From assembly GCA_963971225.1 (NCBI GenBank), contig OZ020270.1:21649689-21713688 (forward strand): a DNA stretch of 64,000 nucleotides. Reading direction: 5' to 3'. The position numbers and the translations under genes are program-made. This document shows, piece by piece, positions 30,666 through 41,425 of the stretch; position 1 is the stretch's first letter, and each line of letters begins with the position of its first letter. Source of the DNA: Melieria omissa. Taxonomy: Eukaryota > Arthropoda > Insecta > Diptera > Ulidiidae. A model generated the notes under the pieces. It was not told the DNA's origin, searched no databases, and worked only from the letters and a program-made list of their open reading frames with translations.

Positions 30666-31715
30666 ATTGAATTTAATTTGAATTGAATAGAAAATGACCG
30701 AAAGCCAAATGCATATTGAATGGTAACGAATTAAACGAATAACTATATGGACATTAATACACACAACTAATTTTTGCCTCATGATAGGATTAGAGAAAAA
30801 TTGACTAACATTTTAAATTCATTTTAATGACGATTCCGAGCAAGAAATGTAATTTTACTGATATAGTATCACAAATAAAATGAAAAAAGAGGGGTGGCAC
30901 TTTACAAAGAAAAAAAGGTGCCATTTTACATTTTCACGCCATTTTGGAAATCATTGAATAAATGTTCTTCTCTTACGATATGCTCGGATATCATTTCGGA
31001 TTATGAAAAAGCATTAAAAATTAAGTCCAACACTGATATTTACCTTAGTTTTTTGACGTATTTGATTTATTTTTCACCGCAACAAAAACCTTCAGCTTTA
31101 TTTTTAAGTTTTTTCTTAACCAAATTTTACATTTTTTCCCCTTAAAAACCGCATCAAAATTTATGTTGTACCCTAAATGACGGTAGGAATTTTTTTGTTT
31201 GGATTGCTGGAACATCAAAATCGAGCAGGAGTGGCACAAGACAAAGAGTGGCACCTTACAAAGAATTCCCCTACATTTTGAAAATTGTTTCGTAAAGTTA
31301 ATTTTTTTTATTTTTGCGTGTTTCAAAATACTTAATACTCAAATGCCTTCCGTTTAGTATTCACTTTATTATACGTCTGGCAACATTTAAACTACTTGCA
31401 ACCCTTTTATAATGTCAAAGTTTTCCCGCAAAATGTACAAAACCAATCTGAATTAATGCGCTATTTTGTGGCATTGCCTAAGTTATTTGTGCCAAATAAA
31501 TTTTGATGGCTCCCAATGGATAAGTAAGTACATCACGTAAATACGAAACATGCATATTGGGCCTTGGATTTATTAAAAATAATGAGTTTCGAAATGTGAA
31601 ATAATGAAAGTTTATACTTATATACATGGTATAACAAAATTGGATCACTTGACACTTTTTTTGCGCCTGTGACACTTTTTCTGCGACTTTTTAAAATTTT
31701 TCAGCGGCAACACTG

Positions 31716-32411
31716 ACTGTCAGCGTATGCAGAAGTCAGTCAGTTCGCGTGTAATCATTCACGTGCTGTGTGCGCGATTATAGGCGAGAAGAGCACATAA
31801 AAATGAGAAAAACTAAACAAAGGTGAGACAGGCGAAAAAATACTGTTAAGGCTGATCTTGCGATTGTTCTTGCTACAACAACAACGTAGAAATATTTGCA
31901 TTTTTTGAACTTTCTGTTTCTATGACACGAAGTTTGCTCGATTTGCACGTTTTGTCTTGAATGATTTCAGTTAGAATTTTGCGTGGTTGTATAAAGCAAC
32001 GAATTGCAGCGACAGCTTAAAGGTATGTATTAATATATTTATTTATTTCTTTATGAAATTATTCTTAAATTTATTTATTTATTTATTAATTGCAGGCGAA
32101 CAGTTCCGGCAGAAGTGTGTCAACAAGTCGAAGTTCATCTTGGTTCATCTTTAAATGCACCAACAAGTTTTTTATTCGCGATGATTTTTTTGTTTTTATT
32201 TTTAAATATTTTTAAAATAAAATAATTATTTAAAAAATGCACTGTTTTATTTTCCCCATAAAAATCGAGTGGTTAGAAAACTAATCCAGAATAAACCAGT
32301 TTGCAAACTATTCGCTTTGCAACTGGTTAGAAAATTGGTTTACTTCGGACTAACCTTGGACTAGTTGCAAATGGATGCAGACGGGACAATTGACCGTCGC
32401 ACACTGGGGTA
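31716..32411 (+). repeat. E repeat copy 2, main segment
   Basis: Uninterrupted reference for E copy 1: it shows the empty sites for the Harbinger element (near 31925) and the TAA palindrome (near 31975), and a GT-AG intron-like stretch (GTATGT near 32024, TTGCAG near 32095). Outer end about GACCGTCGCACACTGGGGTA. Confidence 0.8.
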
Positions 32412-32689
32412 ATTCATGCCAATTTTGGCGATTAATTCACCCGGACTATTTAGACATGAAAAAAGTATTAGATTAAGTTAATTACAGATAAAGAAGTAAA
32501 AATTAAATGTATTTGAACATACTTCAGTGGATTTTTTTTTATTTATGACCAAAAATACAAAATCGTTACATAAGGGTATTATACAGAATTCCTCCCTTAT
32601 TTATTAATTACTATCTGAATCATCATCGTATTCACCCACGCTTTCACTTTCGAATCCATCGTTATCATCATCATCATAATTGTTCATAT
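32412..32689 (-). other. Acidic C-terminal coding remnant
   Basis: Minus-strand ORF of ~27 codons (about 32690-32608), almost all Asp/Glu/Ser/Asn (YDDDDND..), followed by TAA and an AATAAA-like ATAAATAAA near 32550. Could be the tail of an unidentified gene cut by the LTR. Nothing else recognised. Confidence 0.25.
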
Positions 32690-33065
32690 TGTTCCGAATG
32701 CTAGTTCTAGTGGGCTAGTACGTATCTCTGGATTGCGTAATTTGAAAATAAAACACACTTAGTTTCTCAAACGCAATCAATAAAATAAACCAACAATCAC
32801 TTTATTTCACGGATTTACACTTCACTGTCTTTACACTTGAGTATTTGCTCAATTACTCCGTGTGGCACCTTCACTAGTCAAAATCAGACTGACTCGCTGC
32901 GCCGCACCCGGCTGCCTTTTATACCTGTCCGACCATCGCGCAGATCGTTCTCGCACATTCCAGAGTGGACTTCCATTATCGCGGGCATCATTACCAGGTT
33001 GAATTATGGCACGGCGCGTAGCGACAGGGTTGCTTTGCACAGCGACAGACTGTCTTATCGTTACA
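32690..33065 (-). repeat. GypL solo LTR (minus), ATAT duplication
   Basis: 376 bp, plus-strand TGTTCCGAATGC..ATCGTTACA, flanked by ATAT at 32686-32689 and 33066-33069. TATA region CCTTTTATACC near 32919. Confidence 0.92.
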
Positions 33066-33069
33066 ATAT

Positions 33070-33429
33070 TGTAACAATATTAATATTAATTAATAACAAA
33101 ATAATAATATATTCGCGATCATGGTCGCGATCATCATGGAAACCTTTAGTCCAATCTGGAATGTGCGAGAACGATCTGCGCGATGGCCGGACAGGTATAA
33201 AAGGCAGCTGGGTGCGGCGCAGCGAGTCAGTCTGATTTTGACTAATGAAGGTGCCACACGGAGTAATTGAGCAAATACTTAAATGTAAAGACAGTGAAGT
33301 CTAAATCTGTGAAATAAAGTGATTATTAGTTTATTTTATTGACTGCGTTTGAGAAACTAAGTGTGTTTTATTTTCAAATTGCGCAATCCAGAGATACGTA
33401 CTAGCCCACTAGAACTAGCATTCGTAACA
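33070..33429 (+). repeat. GypL 5' LTR, rearranged 5' part
   Basis: Begins TGTAACAATATTAAT but its first ~40 bp are AT-rich rather than the family U3; from 33110 it is standard, ending AGCATTCGTAACA at 33429 and followed by the primer site. Confidence 0.85.
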
Positions 33430-33431
33430 TT

Positions 33432-33450
33432 TGGTGTCAGAAGTGGGATT
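33432..33450 (+). promoter_or_regulatory. Primer-binding site, tRNA-Leu type
   Basis: TGGTGTCAGAAGTGGGATT, complementary to the 3' end expected for tRNA-Leu(CAA) (..AATCCCACTTCTGACACCA). Confidence 0.85.
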
Positions 33451-33508
33451 GAGGGAAATTGAAAATAAAAAAAAAAACGAAATAAATAAAATTATAAAAG
33501 CACGGACA

Positions 33509-33975
33509 TGGTTAAACTCGAGCTGCTGAAGGTGGACCAGCTGAAGAAGGCTGGAATGGAATTTGCCGACTGCTGGCGGAAAGGTGGAGTTGCAGTTGCG
33601 CTTGCGAGAAGCATGTGAGGCACGAGGCGTCGATTGGACTGTGCACGAGTTCGGAGCGCAAGAACTAGAGGCGTCGGCCAAGGTGGAGGAATCGCCTGCT
33701 GCTGCTGCGTCGCTGCAAAGTACGGCTGCAGCGGCTGCGCCACTACAAGCATTGGACATGAGCCAGCTAATGGTTGCACTTAAAGGCATGTTCGAGACTT
33801 CCAACCGTGAAATGGCAGCGAAACTAGAAACTCCAAATCGAGAAATGGCAGCGAAAATGAAAACGGCGACCCATGAAATATCGGCGCAAGTGGCAGAGCG
33901 AATGGAAGTCAAGCTTCAGGAAAGTTCTGCGCGCTTGGAGCAGAAAGTGGAGGAAATCTCAGACAGGATTAATAA
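33509..33975 (+). pseudogene. GypL gag, N-terminal fragment
   Basis: Opens MVKLELLKVDQLKK at 33509, a SAP-like N-terminus; an indel near 33550 shifts the frame, and the coiled-coil segment (LEQKVEEISDRIN) runs to 33975, where it joins the minus-strand LINE. Relative to 52109-52620 everything downstream is missing. At the codon corresponding to the TGA at 52229 this copy has CGA. Confidence 0.8.
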
Positions 33976-35022
33976 AAAAAAGTGCGGAGCCTCCCCTGGC
34001 CAGCTCATCCGCTCTTTCGGTACCCTCAATATCCTTGTGCCCTGGAACCCAGATTAAGGTAACTTGGAACCGACGAGCCAGATCTCTCAAAGCCTCCTTA
34101 CACTTCCACACCAGCTTGGATGTTATAACAGACGAGCCCAGCGCTTTGATGGCAGCTCGGCTGTCAGATAGTATACATATACTGGTTTTGTAGGTGGTAT
34201 CGTCCGTTACCATCCTACAGGCCTCTTTGAGAGCGAAAACTTCCGCCTGGAAGACGCTAGCTGTGTTGGGGAGGCGAATGGATTTGCTAAGCCTCAGCTT
34301 CTCTGAGTAGATTCCCGCTCCTACACCGCAGTCCATCTTTGATCCATCAGTGTAGATTTCGATATCGCTCCCACTTGTGATTCTTCCTTTCTTCCATTTC
34401 GAACGGGAGGAAATTCGTATGCCATACCTTTTCCCGAAGAATACAGTGGGGATTTTATAGTCTGTCTCCGCAGTGTGTGCGTTTAGTAGATGTTCTAGTA
34501 TTGACCCGTGCCCATACGGTTTATTCTTCCAGCATCCTATCTCTCCTAGCCTGAGAGCACTTAAAGTGGCGGTGTTGGCGATATGAAGATCTATCGGAAG
34601 TAAGTGCGCCAACACATTCAGAGCCTCTGTTGGGCAGGATTTAATCCCCCCTGTTGTTATTGCGCATGCCGTTCTTTGTATTCTACTCAGCTTTGTGATG
34701 TTATAGTCTCTCCTGAGAGCTTTCCACCAGACTAAGGAACCATAAGAAAGGATTGGACGTACAACCGCTTTGTACATCCATAACATTAGGTCCGGGCGGA
34801 GCCCCCATTTCCGGCCAATCATCTTTCTACAGGCGTACAGAGCAAAGCTCGCTTTGATGACTCTGTGTTTGATGTTTGTTTTCCAGTTTAGCTTTGGGTC
34901 CAAGATTACCCCCAGGTACTTGGCGCTAGACGAGAGGGATAGTGTTGTTCCGTTCAGTATAGGTAATCTAAATCTAGGTATCTTGGTACGTGTGGTGAAA
35001 AGCATCAGTTCAGTCTTACTTG
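33976..35022 (-). pseudogene. LOA-like LINE ORF2, RT end and RNase H
   Basis: Continues RT after the nested element: KTELMLFTTRTKIP, AKYLGVILDPKLNW, then RNase H with IYTDGSKMDCGVGAG, VFQAEVFALKEA, LSDSRAAIKAL, WVPGHKDIEGTERADELA. An RNase H behind RT points to the LOA/I group. It ends abruptly at the junction with GypL gag, so the 3' end is lost. Confidence 0.85.
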
Positions 35023-35203
35023 TGTAAGCAGTGGCAACTCCGTCCCATCCGCAAGACGGTTGGCAATGCCGTCGACGAAAGGACAGTTGAGTTGGAGAGA
35101 CGAATCCGAGCAGACGCGTGGTGAAATTAATAGTTGTTCATTGAATTTAATTCTTTCAGCGTTTTGAATACAACATAAATAAATAAACAGTTGTTAGTCT
35201 TCA
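35023..35203 (+). repeat. Gag-only element 5' LTR
   Basis: TGTAAGCAGTGG..TTAGTCTTCA, 181 bp. Contains no obvious TATA box; ATAAATAAATAAAC near the end may serve polyadenylation. Identical on reading to 37686-37866. Confidence 0.9.
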
Positions 35204-35222
35204 GTTCAGAAGTGGGATCTGA
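35204..35222 (+). promoter_or_regulatory. Probable primer-binding site
   Basis: GTTCAGAAGTGGGATCTG directly follows the LTR CA. It shares CAGAAGTGGGAT with the GypL tRNA-Leu-type site, but lacks the leading TGGTG, so pairing would have to use the LTR terminal bases or a different tRNA. Confidence 0.5.
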
Positions 35223-35279
35223 AGTCCGCGCGGACTTAGATTTTCCTTTCGCGACGGGGTTCCCGGACGCCGTCTAGCA

Positions 35280-36235
35280 GCGTGGTGCTCGCACGCGCCA
35301 TCACGTGGACGAGCGGCGGAGTCCCGCCAGCGCAACGAAGTGCTCGCACGCACCAGCACGTTAACGAGCGGCGGAGTCCCGCCATTGCAACGAAGTGCTC
35401 GCACGCACCTTCACGTGAACGAGCGGCAGAGTCTCGCCAACGCAACATAGTGCTCGCACGTACCTCCACGAAAACGAAAATTGGCAGCATCGCCAACGCA
35501 ACGAAGTGCTCGCACGCACATCCACGAAAACGAGCGGCAGAGTCTCGCCAACGCAGCATAGTGCTCGCACGCACATCCACGAGAACGAACGACGGAGCCC
35601 CGCCATTGCAACGAAGTGCTCGCACGCACCATCACGTAAACGATCGGCGGAGTCCCGCCAACGCTACCAAGTGCTCGCACGCACCTCCACGAAAACGAAA
35701 ATTGGCAGCATCGCCAACGCAACCAAGTGCTCGCACGCACAAAACGAAGAAGAAACAACGGAAATTGGCAGCATCGCCAACGCAACGAAGTGCTCGCACG
35801 CACAAAACGAAGGAGAAACAACGAAAACTGGCAGCATCGCCAACGCAATGAAGTGCTCGCACGCACATCCACGAAAACGAGCGGCAGAGTCCCGCCAACG
35901 CAACGAAGTGCTCGCACGCACATCCACGAAAACGAACGACGGATTCCCGCCATTGCAACGAAGTGCTCGCACGCACCATCACGTAAACGATCGGCGGAGT
36001 CCCGCCAGCGCAACCAAGTGCTCGAACGCACAAGACAAAAGAAGAAGAGCGGAAATTGGCAGCATCGCCAACGCAGCAAGGTGCTCCCACGCACAAGACA
36101 AAGGAACAAGAGCGAAAAGTGGCAGCATAGCCAACGCAGCAAGGTGCTCGCACGCACAAGACAAAAGAAAAAGAACGAGAATTGGCAGCCTCGCCAACGC
36201 GGCAAGGTGCTCGCACGCACGAGTGAAAGAAAACC
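35280..36235 (+). repeat. ~60-bp tandem array (minisatellite) in the leader
   Basis: About 16 units, each with GAAGTGCTCGCACGCAC followed by a variable spacer (either ATCCACGAAAACGAGCGGC.. or ..GGAAATTGGCAGCATCGCC) and ending GCCAACGCAA. Two spacer classes alternate irregularly. Long open frames cross it on both strands because units are often multiples of three; I regard those as by-products. Confidence 0.92.
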
Positions 36236-36306
36236 GGAAAATTGGCAACAGGGCTGATCCGTTAAAACATTTTTTTTTTTAAAAGAAAGGAAGAACGAAC
36301 CTGCGA

Positions 36307-37690
36307 ATGTCGAAAATCAAAGATCTGAAAGTGGACCGCCTTAAGTTGTGTTTGCGCGAAAGGCAGTTGCCTACGACGGGCACGCGGGACCAGTTGATTC
36401 AGCGGCTGAACATGTTTGAGCAATCCGACGAAATCGCGTTGCCTGAAGCGGAGGCAGACGAGCAAACCGCGGAGGTAGCGACGGTAGCACAGCTCCAAGA
36501 TGACATAAAGCATCTCCGCGATATGGTGGCGCAGCTTATGCAATCGCAAAACTGCAACGACAACACTCGCGCCGCGCAGCCGGCTGGTGAAGACGCTGGG
36601 CAGGCCGCAGCGCTGCCAACAACGAACGATAGCACAATCGTGACCAGTGACTGCGCAGCCGCGCCGAGATATGCGAACGACTCGGTGGGCTCCACCACAC
36701 GGCACGCCTCGGTGGGGGAAATCGCCGACACCCTTCCGGACTTTGACCCGACGAACGACACCAGCATCACGGTGGACCAGTTCATTGACCGGGTCAACAA
36801 GGTGGTCGACATATACCGATGGGATGACCGGTTCCTGCTGCTGGCCATCTATACGCGGCTGAGAGGGTATGCCAGATTGTGGCTGGATGCGTCGCCTGTC
36901 CTGCATAACAGGTGGGCCGACCTTGCCGACGCGTTGTGGGCCGAGTTTGGCACGACTCCCGACGAAGCGGAGGTCCATTATGTGATGGCCAGTGCGGCGA
37001 GACGGCCGAAAGAAACAATTAAAGAATATTGTTTCCGCATTTCCTCGCTAGGGGTTCGCTACCACCTGAGCGATGATACGCTACGCCAGGTCCGGGCTTA
37101 AGCACCGGGAGCTGCAGCAGAGCCTTGCTGCAGTGAAATTTGCTACCATGAAGCAGATGAGGGACGCCGTCGAAGACTACTTCGCCAATCGTGGCCGGCT
37201 ATACGAGCCAAAAACCGAGCAACCGACAGAACGGGAAGACCCCAATGTGAAGATGAACGATGCAGGCCACCAAGATGGCTCCAGAGCGCAGTTAATGTGC
37301 TACAACTGCAATAAACCGGGGCATTTTGCTAACAAATGCCCACTACCACAAAAACGTCACCGCTGCACGACGTGCGGCAAAGTGCACCCGAATGGTGCAA
37401 ATTGCAATGAGATCCCAGCGGTCTCACGACGACTGAGCGCGACGGATTTGGACGAATGCTTCCAAAAGATCGTCTACATACAATCACTACCGAACGACCG
37501 GCACGTCATCGAGGAACTGCCACATGCCCAGCGTACACAACGACACTACACCTCCGTCTACGCATCCGACCAGCTGAAGCCATGGTGCCAGTGGCCACCG
37601 GACGATGCCGACCACTCTGATCCCGAGGATGACCCGCCGCCGGACGTGTCGTGCGAGGACGCTACGAATGGTCAGGAAAGCCGACTGTAA
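36307..37690 (+). pseudogene. Gag of the gag-only element, one frameshift
   Basis: Starts MSKIKDLKVDRLKLCLRERQ with a SAP-like helix pair (..PTTGTRDQLIQRLN), then a linker with a short coiled coil, and a capsid-like domain (FIDRVNKVVDIYRW, LRGYARLWLDAS, IKEYCFRISSLG). Frame 1 ends at 37101; the continuation (SGLKHRELQQSLAAVKF) is in another frame from about 37073, so a small indel lies at 37065-37080. The second part has one CCHC knuckle CYNCNKPGHFANKC and a second Cys/His cluster, and ends at a TAA inside the 3' LTR. Confidence 0.85.
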
Positions 37691-37866
37691 GCAGTGGCAA
37701 CTCCGTCCCATCCGCAAGACGGTTGGCAATGCCGTCGACGAAAGGACAGTTGAGTTGGAGAGACGAATCCGAGCAGACGCGTGGTGAAATTAATAGTTGT
37801 TCATTGAATTTAATTCTTTCAGCGTTTTGAATACAACATAAATAAATAAACAGTTGTTAGTCTTCA
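37686..37866 (+). repeat. Gag-only element 3' LTR
   Basis: Second 181-bp LTR; its first codon-forming bases supply the gag stop (..CTG TAA). No polypurine tract is obvious upstream beyond GGTCAGGAAAG. Confidence 0.9.
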
Positions 37867-39853
37867 CTTGGATTAAGGCATAGCCCACGACCCGTGCACC
37901 AAGCCCTCAATCTTTTCAGCGCTGCCTGAAGGATATCACTAATCACATCGAGACACATCCCCGGTACCATCACCACGACGTCATCCGCGTATGCCAAAAC
38001 TTTGATACCTCTACTGTTTAATTCAGCTAGTATTCTATCCAGGGCACAAACCCAAAGCAGAGGTGATAGAACTCCAGTTCAGCGCTGATCGCCCTTGAAT
38101 GGAGTATTGTTGTTATCCAGCCGCAGATGTCTACATTAACTCCAAGGTATTCTAGCGATTCGCGGATCGCATCTATTCGGATGTTGTTGAAGGCCCCTTA
38201 ATATCCATGAAGGCCGCCAGTGTATACTCATTGTGTTCTATGGACTTTTCCACCATCCTTACAACCTCATGGAGTGCCGTTTCCGTGGACTTCCCCTTTA
38301 GGTATGCATGTTAGACATCAGATAGCTTGTTTCCCACCACATTCCTGATATGCAGGTCAAGCAGCCTCTCAAAGGCTTTAAGTACAAAGGATGTTAGACT
38401 TATCGGCCGAAAATCCGTGGCTGACTCGTGCCCCCCTTTTCTCCACCTTGGGAATAAAGACAACTCTGACCCTTCTCCAACTAGAAGGGACGTATCGAAT
38501 TGTTATGCACGCTCTGAAAATTGCATCGAGCTAAGGAATTATCCACTCCTGCGCAACCTGTAGCATCATAGGAATGATTCCATCTGGTCCAGGTGATTTG
38601 TGGGCTGAAAAACTTTTGATTGCCCATGCGACTTTGTCTTCCGTTATAATCACGGTACCAATACCAGTGGTAGGTGTCCTCTGATGCTCAAAATCCTGCT
38701 CTTCATCCGAAGATCCTGGGAAATGAGTTTCTAGAAGTAGATTCATGGCTTCCTGCGTGCTACTTGTCCAAGAACCATCCGCTTTCTTTATAAAAGAGGG
38801 GTTGGTATGGTCCGTGGATAGGATCTTGCTCAGCCTAGTGTTTTTAATTGAAGAACAGAAATCCTTCCAGCCCTTGCTTTTGGAATTTCTGATTGCTTTT
38901 TTGTACTTTCTGAGACTGTCCTTGTAACCTTCCCAGTTGCCAGAGGAGTAGCTCTGATTAAACATCCTACGAGTCTCTGCCCTGAGGCTAGTGAGATCCT
39001 GGTTCCACCAGGGAGGAAATGATGTTTTGGAGTATTTTACCGGACAGGACATTATAAACGCGGAGGCTATCGCGTTTTCTAACCGTCGGATATTGCTATC
39101 TACATCACCTGCCGAGGTTATATCTGAATTGGGTGCCCTACCCATCTTCTTCTTGGCTATCCTAGCGAACCTAGACCAGTTGGTGCGTTTGGGGTTTCGA
39201 TAAGGTGGTGGGGCTTCGGCCCGAACATTAGAGTCGTAGAGTATCCAAGCATGGTCCGAAAAGGACTTCTGATCGGATGCCCTCCACTTATCCACATATA
39301 CTAGTTCATTTTCAGTTAGCAGTGTAACATCTAGGACCTCCTCCCAGCCACCTCTGTTACATACCACCCGGTTAGTATTGATAATGAAGTCGTAAGGGTA
39401 CTCACCCCTTTCGTTGGTCTCAGTGCTCCCCCATAGTGTGTGCCTCGCGTTGGCATCACACCCTAGGAGCAGTGCACCGGTACAACCAGCCACCAGTCTT
39501 CGGACCTCCTCCGGGGGCGCTGGCCGATCGTGCGCCATGTACACTGAGGCTAGTGTCAGACTGACCCCGTCAGCAGCCACCAGCTTAACCAGCGTGGCAT
39601 CGCCTGTGCTGTGAAGAGGTAGAAGAAACATACAAAGATGCTTTTTTGCGACTATACAGGTTCTCGGCTTACCGTCGGTCCTTTTATAGAAGAGGTTGTA
39701 GTCGCTTCGTTGGAGCCCTTTCACCATAGTGCTGCGCACCCATGGCTCCTGAACGAGGGCGATGTCGACGTCCCCTTCCGATAGGGGGACGGAGAGGTTG
39801 TCCGTTGCCAACTTAGAGTGCTGGAGGTTGACCTGGACAACCTTCAATCCCAT
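37867..39853 (-). pseudogene. LOA-like LINE ORF2, endonuclease and RT
   Basis: Starts MGLKVVQVNLQHSKLATDN at 39853. APE-type endonuclease: DIALVQEPW, SVYMAHDRP, GCDANARHTLWG, SFSDHAWIL. RT starts with AHKSPGPDGI near 38600; a stop after QEWIIP at 38531 and further shifts break it. The catalytic VLAYADDVVVMVPG lies near 37980-38005, and the frame reaches the CTTG site in front of the nested gag-only element. The order EN-RT-RNase H fits the LOA/Bilbo group. Dead copy. Confidence 0.87.
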
Positions 39854-40099
39854 TTAGACGTCGGTAGGCGGGGGATTGGGATCGCTGAGCGTGACGCCGT
39901 CCATCAGCTTTTCTGCGTCCCCAATCTCGTCAATGACCTCTTCATCCCCACCGGATGAGCGGAACACCTTCACCTTTGCGTGCCGTACGCCGAAGCGAAG
40001 CTTGTGGTCTGCCTTTTCTAGGGCGGCCAGGCTCTCCTAGGTTATCATGAGGAGGAATGACATGCTGGCCTTCTGCGGCGCCTCCGCTTTGATAACCTG

Positions 40100-41000
40100 C
40101 CAGTCAGTCATAGGCATGGAGGGGTTGTAAGCTTGCATACACCAGTTTTTCGGTATCCAGTGGCATATTTTGCAACCACACGCGAGCTCGTGGTCTCTTA
40201 CGGATTTCACTGGCTGGGATAAGCTTAAGCCTTAAGCCTCCCGCTGCCTCCCCTAACTTGGAGATACAGCTTTCCAGGAAATCCTCAGAAAATTGATCCT
40301 CGCATTTGATTATCCTATATTCCCGGATAACCTCCGCAGAGTCGAAGCTGGAGAGAGGTGCCACCGGGCTCGCTGTCAAGTTGCTCATTACGTGGTCCAT
40401 TACCAGTTAGGTCAACCTGGCCTCGATCTCTTTTCGAGTGCTTCCTTGTCGCGGTTGGTGGTAGCGTCGACTAGTGCAACCTGTAGATGGTCACTCACAA
40501 CGTCACTGAAGATCCTCTTCGGTTTCGACGGTTCTACTGTCCCAGTCACTTTTGGTTTTTTGGTGTCGCGTTCCGACTTTTCCTGAGTAGACCGGTTACG
40601 CTTCAGGTTTAGGCAAGGTCGCGTGATACTCCCGGTACTCATCGACTACCTTCTGAAACCGGATTAGATTTGGATGAGCAGTACCAGCGGCTTCGTTTTT
40701 GCTAATCCTGCCGAGGATAGCCAAAGCCCTCTGGTACTGCTTATACCTGGACGGTGGTCTAGGATTGGTCGGCTTCAGTTGGCCCCTTGCTGCAGCGGAT
40801 GTTGAGGGTTTTTCAGAGAGGATTGGGGTGCTGTGATTCACAGTGCCAGGCTTCTCTAAGGAAATAGGGGTGATTGTATCCTGGCTAGATGCCAGGAGTT
40901 CGTCTTCGGAGGATGTTCCCGGAACTTCTCTCCTGTCCGTTCGTCTACTGTCCTTGTCCGATGTCGTAATCTGTCCGAGGCTGTGTTTTTGAGAGTGCAT
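40100..41000 (-). pseudogene. LOA-like LINE ORF1
   Basis: Three open pieces in different frames: 41000-40596 (starts MHSQKHSLGQITTSD; middle ..RYKQYQRALAILGRISKNEA), 40642-40412 (KPKRIFSDVVSDHLQVALVD) and 40400-40104 (AEVIREYRIIKCEDQFSEDF; PASEIRKRPRARVWL). These correspond to ORF1 of LOA/Bilbo-type LINEs, an RNA-binding protein. No CCHC cluster seen. Frameshifts near 40600 and 40405. Confidence 0.75.
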
Positions 41001-41425
41001 GTCAACTGTTTCGTACGGTCACCTGCCCGACCTGGCGGGCTGTGCTAAAACACCGAAGTGCAAGCACGGTGACCAAGGCAAGATTGGGGAAAGGGGGGGT
41101 CCGTCACGGCATAGCCCCTTACCTTCCTGAGGCGGCCAGGTATCAGGAAAGCTCCGTTCGAATACAGCCGATATTACTCCCTGGCTGCAAATCAGTCCGA
41201 TGGGCACGGGTCGCATGACACCCCGGATTAGGGAGGTTTTCGCTGTGCTACCTTAGCCGACCACGACCAGAACCAGATCTGGGAGTGGCCGTTTCCAGCC
41301 GTCACCACGCGGAGGTGTTAGCACACGCTTCCATCAGCTAGCTCAGTTACGGCACGTACACTTTCCAGTGTTACATGTTGATCCCCCTGAGTGACTGACG
41401 GCACGACGGCCTGCTCACCAATTTA
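41001..41425 (-). other. Probable LINE 5' untranslated region
   Basis: GC-richer than its neighbours, non-coding, and directly upstream of ORF1 on the minus strand. It stops near 41425, where AT-rich sequence begins, the likely 5' end of the LINE. Confidence 0.5.

Larger units (their letters stand above)
29288..31715. mobile_element. hAT-type non-autonomous element, ACTGTCAG duplication
   Basis: Ends CAGTGTTGCCG..CGGCAACACTG with an exact 8-bp duplication ACTGTCAG at 29280-29287 and 31716-31723; the empty site is present at 23273-23283 in E copy 1. Eight-bp duplications and CA..TG ends fit the hAT superfamily. Its interior (other than the nested hAT) contains no recognisable transposase; GTGGCACTTT-type motifs recur near both ends (29467, 30893, 31231, 31246). 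Confidence 0.85.
35019..37870 (+). mobile_element. Gag-only LTR retroelement with CTTG duplication
   Basis: 181-bp LTRs (35023-35203, 37686-37866) with no visible difference, flanked by CTTG (35019-35022, 37867-37870). Removing it rejoins the LINE RT in frame. The interior of 2482 bp holds a primer-site-like TCAGAAGTGGGATC, a ~950-bp tandem array and a gag gene whose stop codon lies in the 3' LTR. No protease, RT or integrase is present, so it needs a helper element. Confidence 0.92.

Noticed and set aside
35280..36235. CRISPR-like array of direct repeats
   Set aside because: The repeats are longer than CRISPR units with recurring, non-unique spacers, in a eukaryotic LTR element with no cas genes; it is a minisatellite.
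35411..36282. Long overlapping ORFs on both strands across the 60-bp array
   Set aside because: They follow from tandem units that lack stops; repetitive peptides in several frames and no recognised domain.
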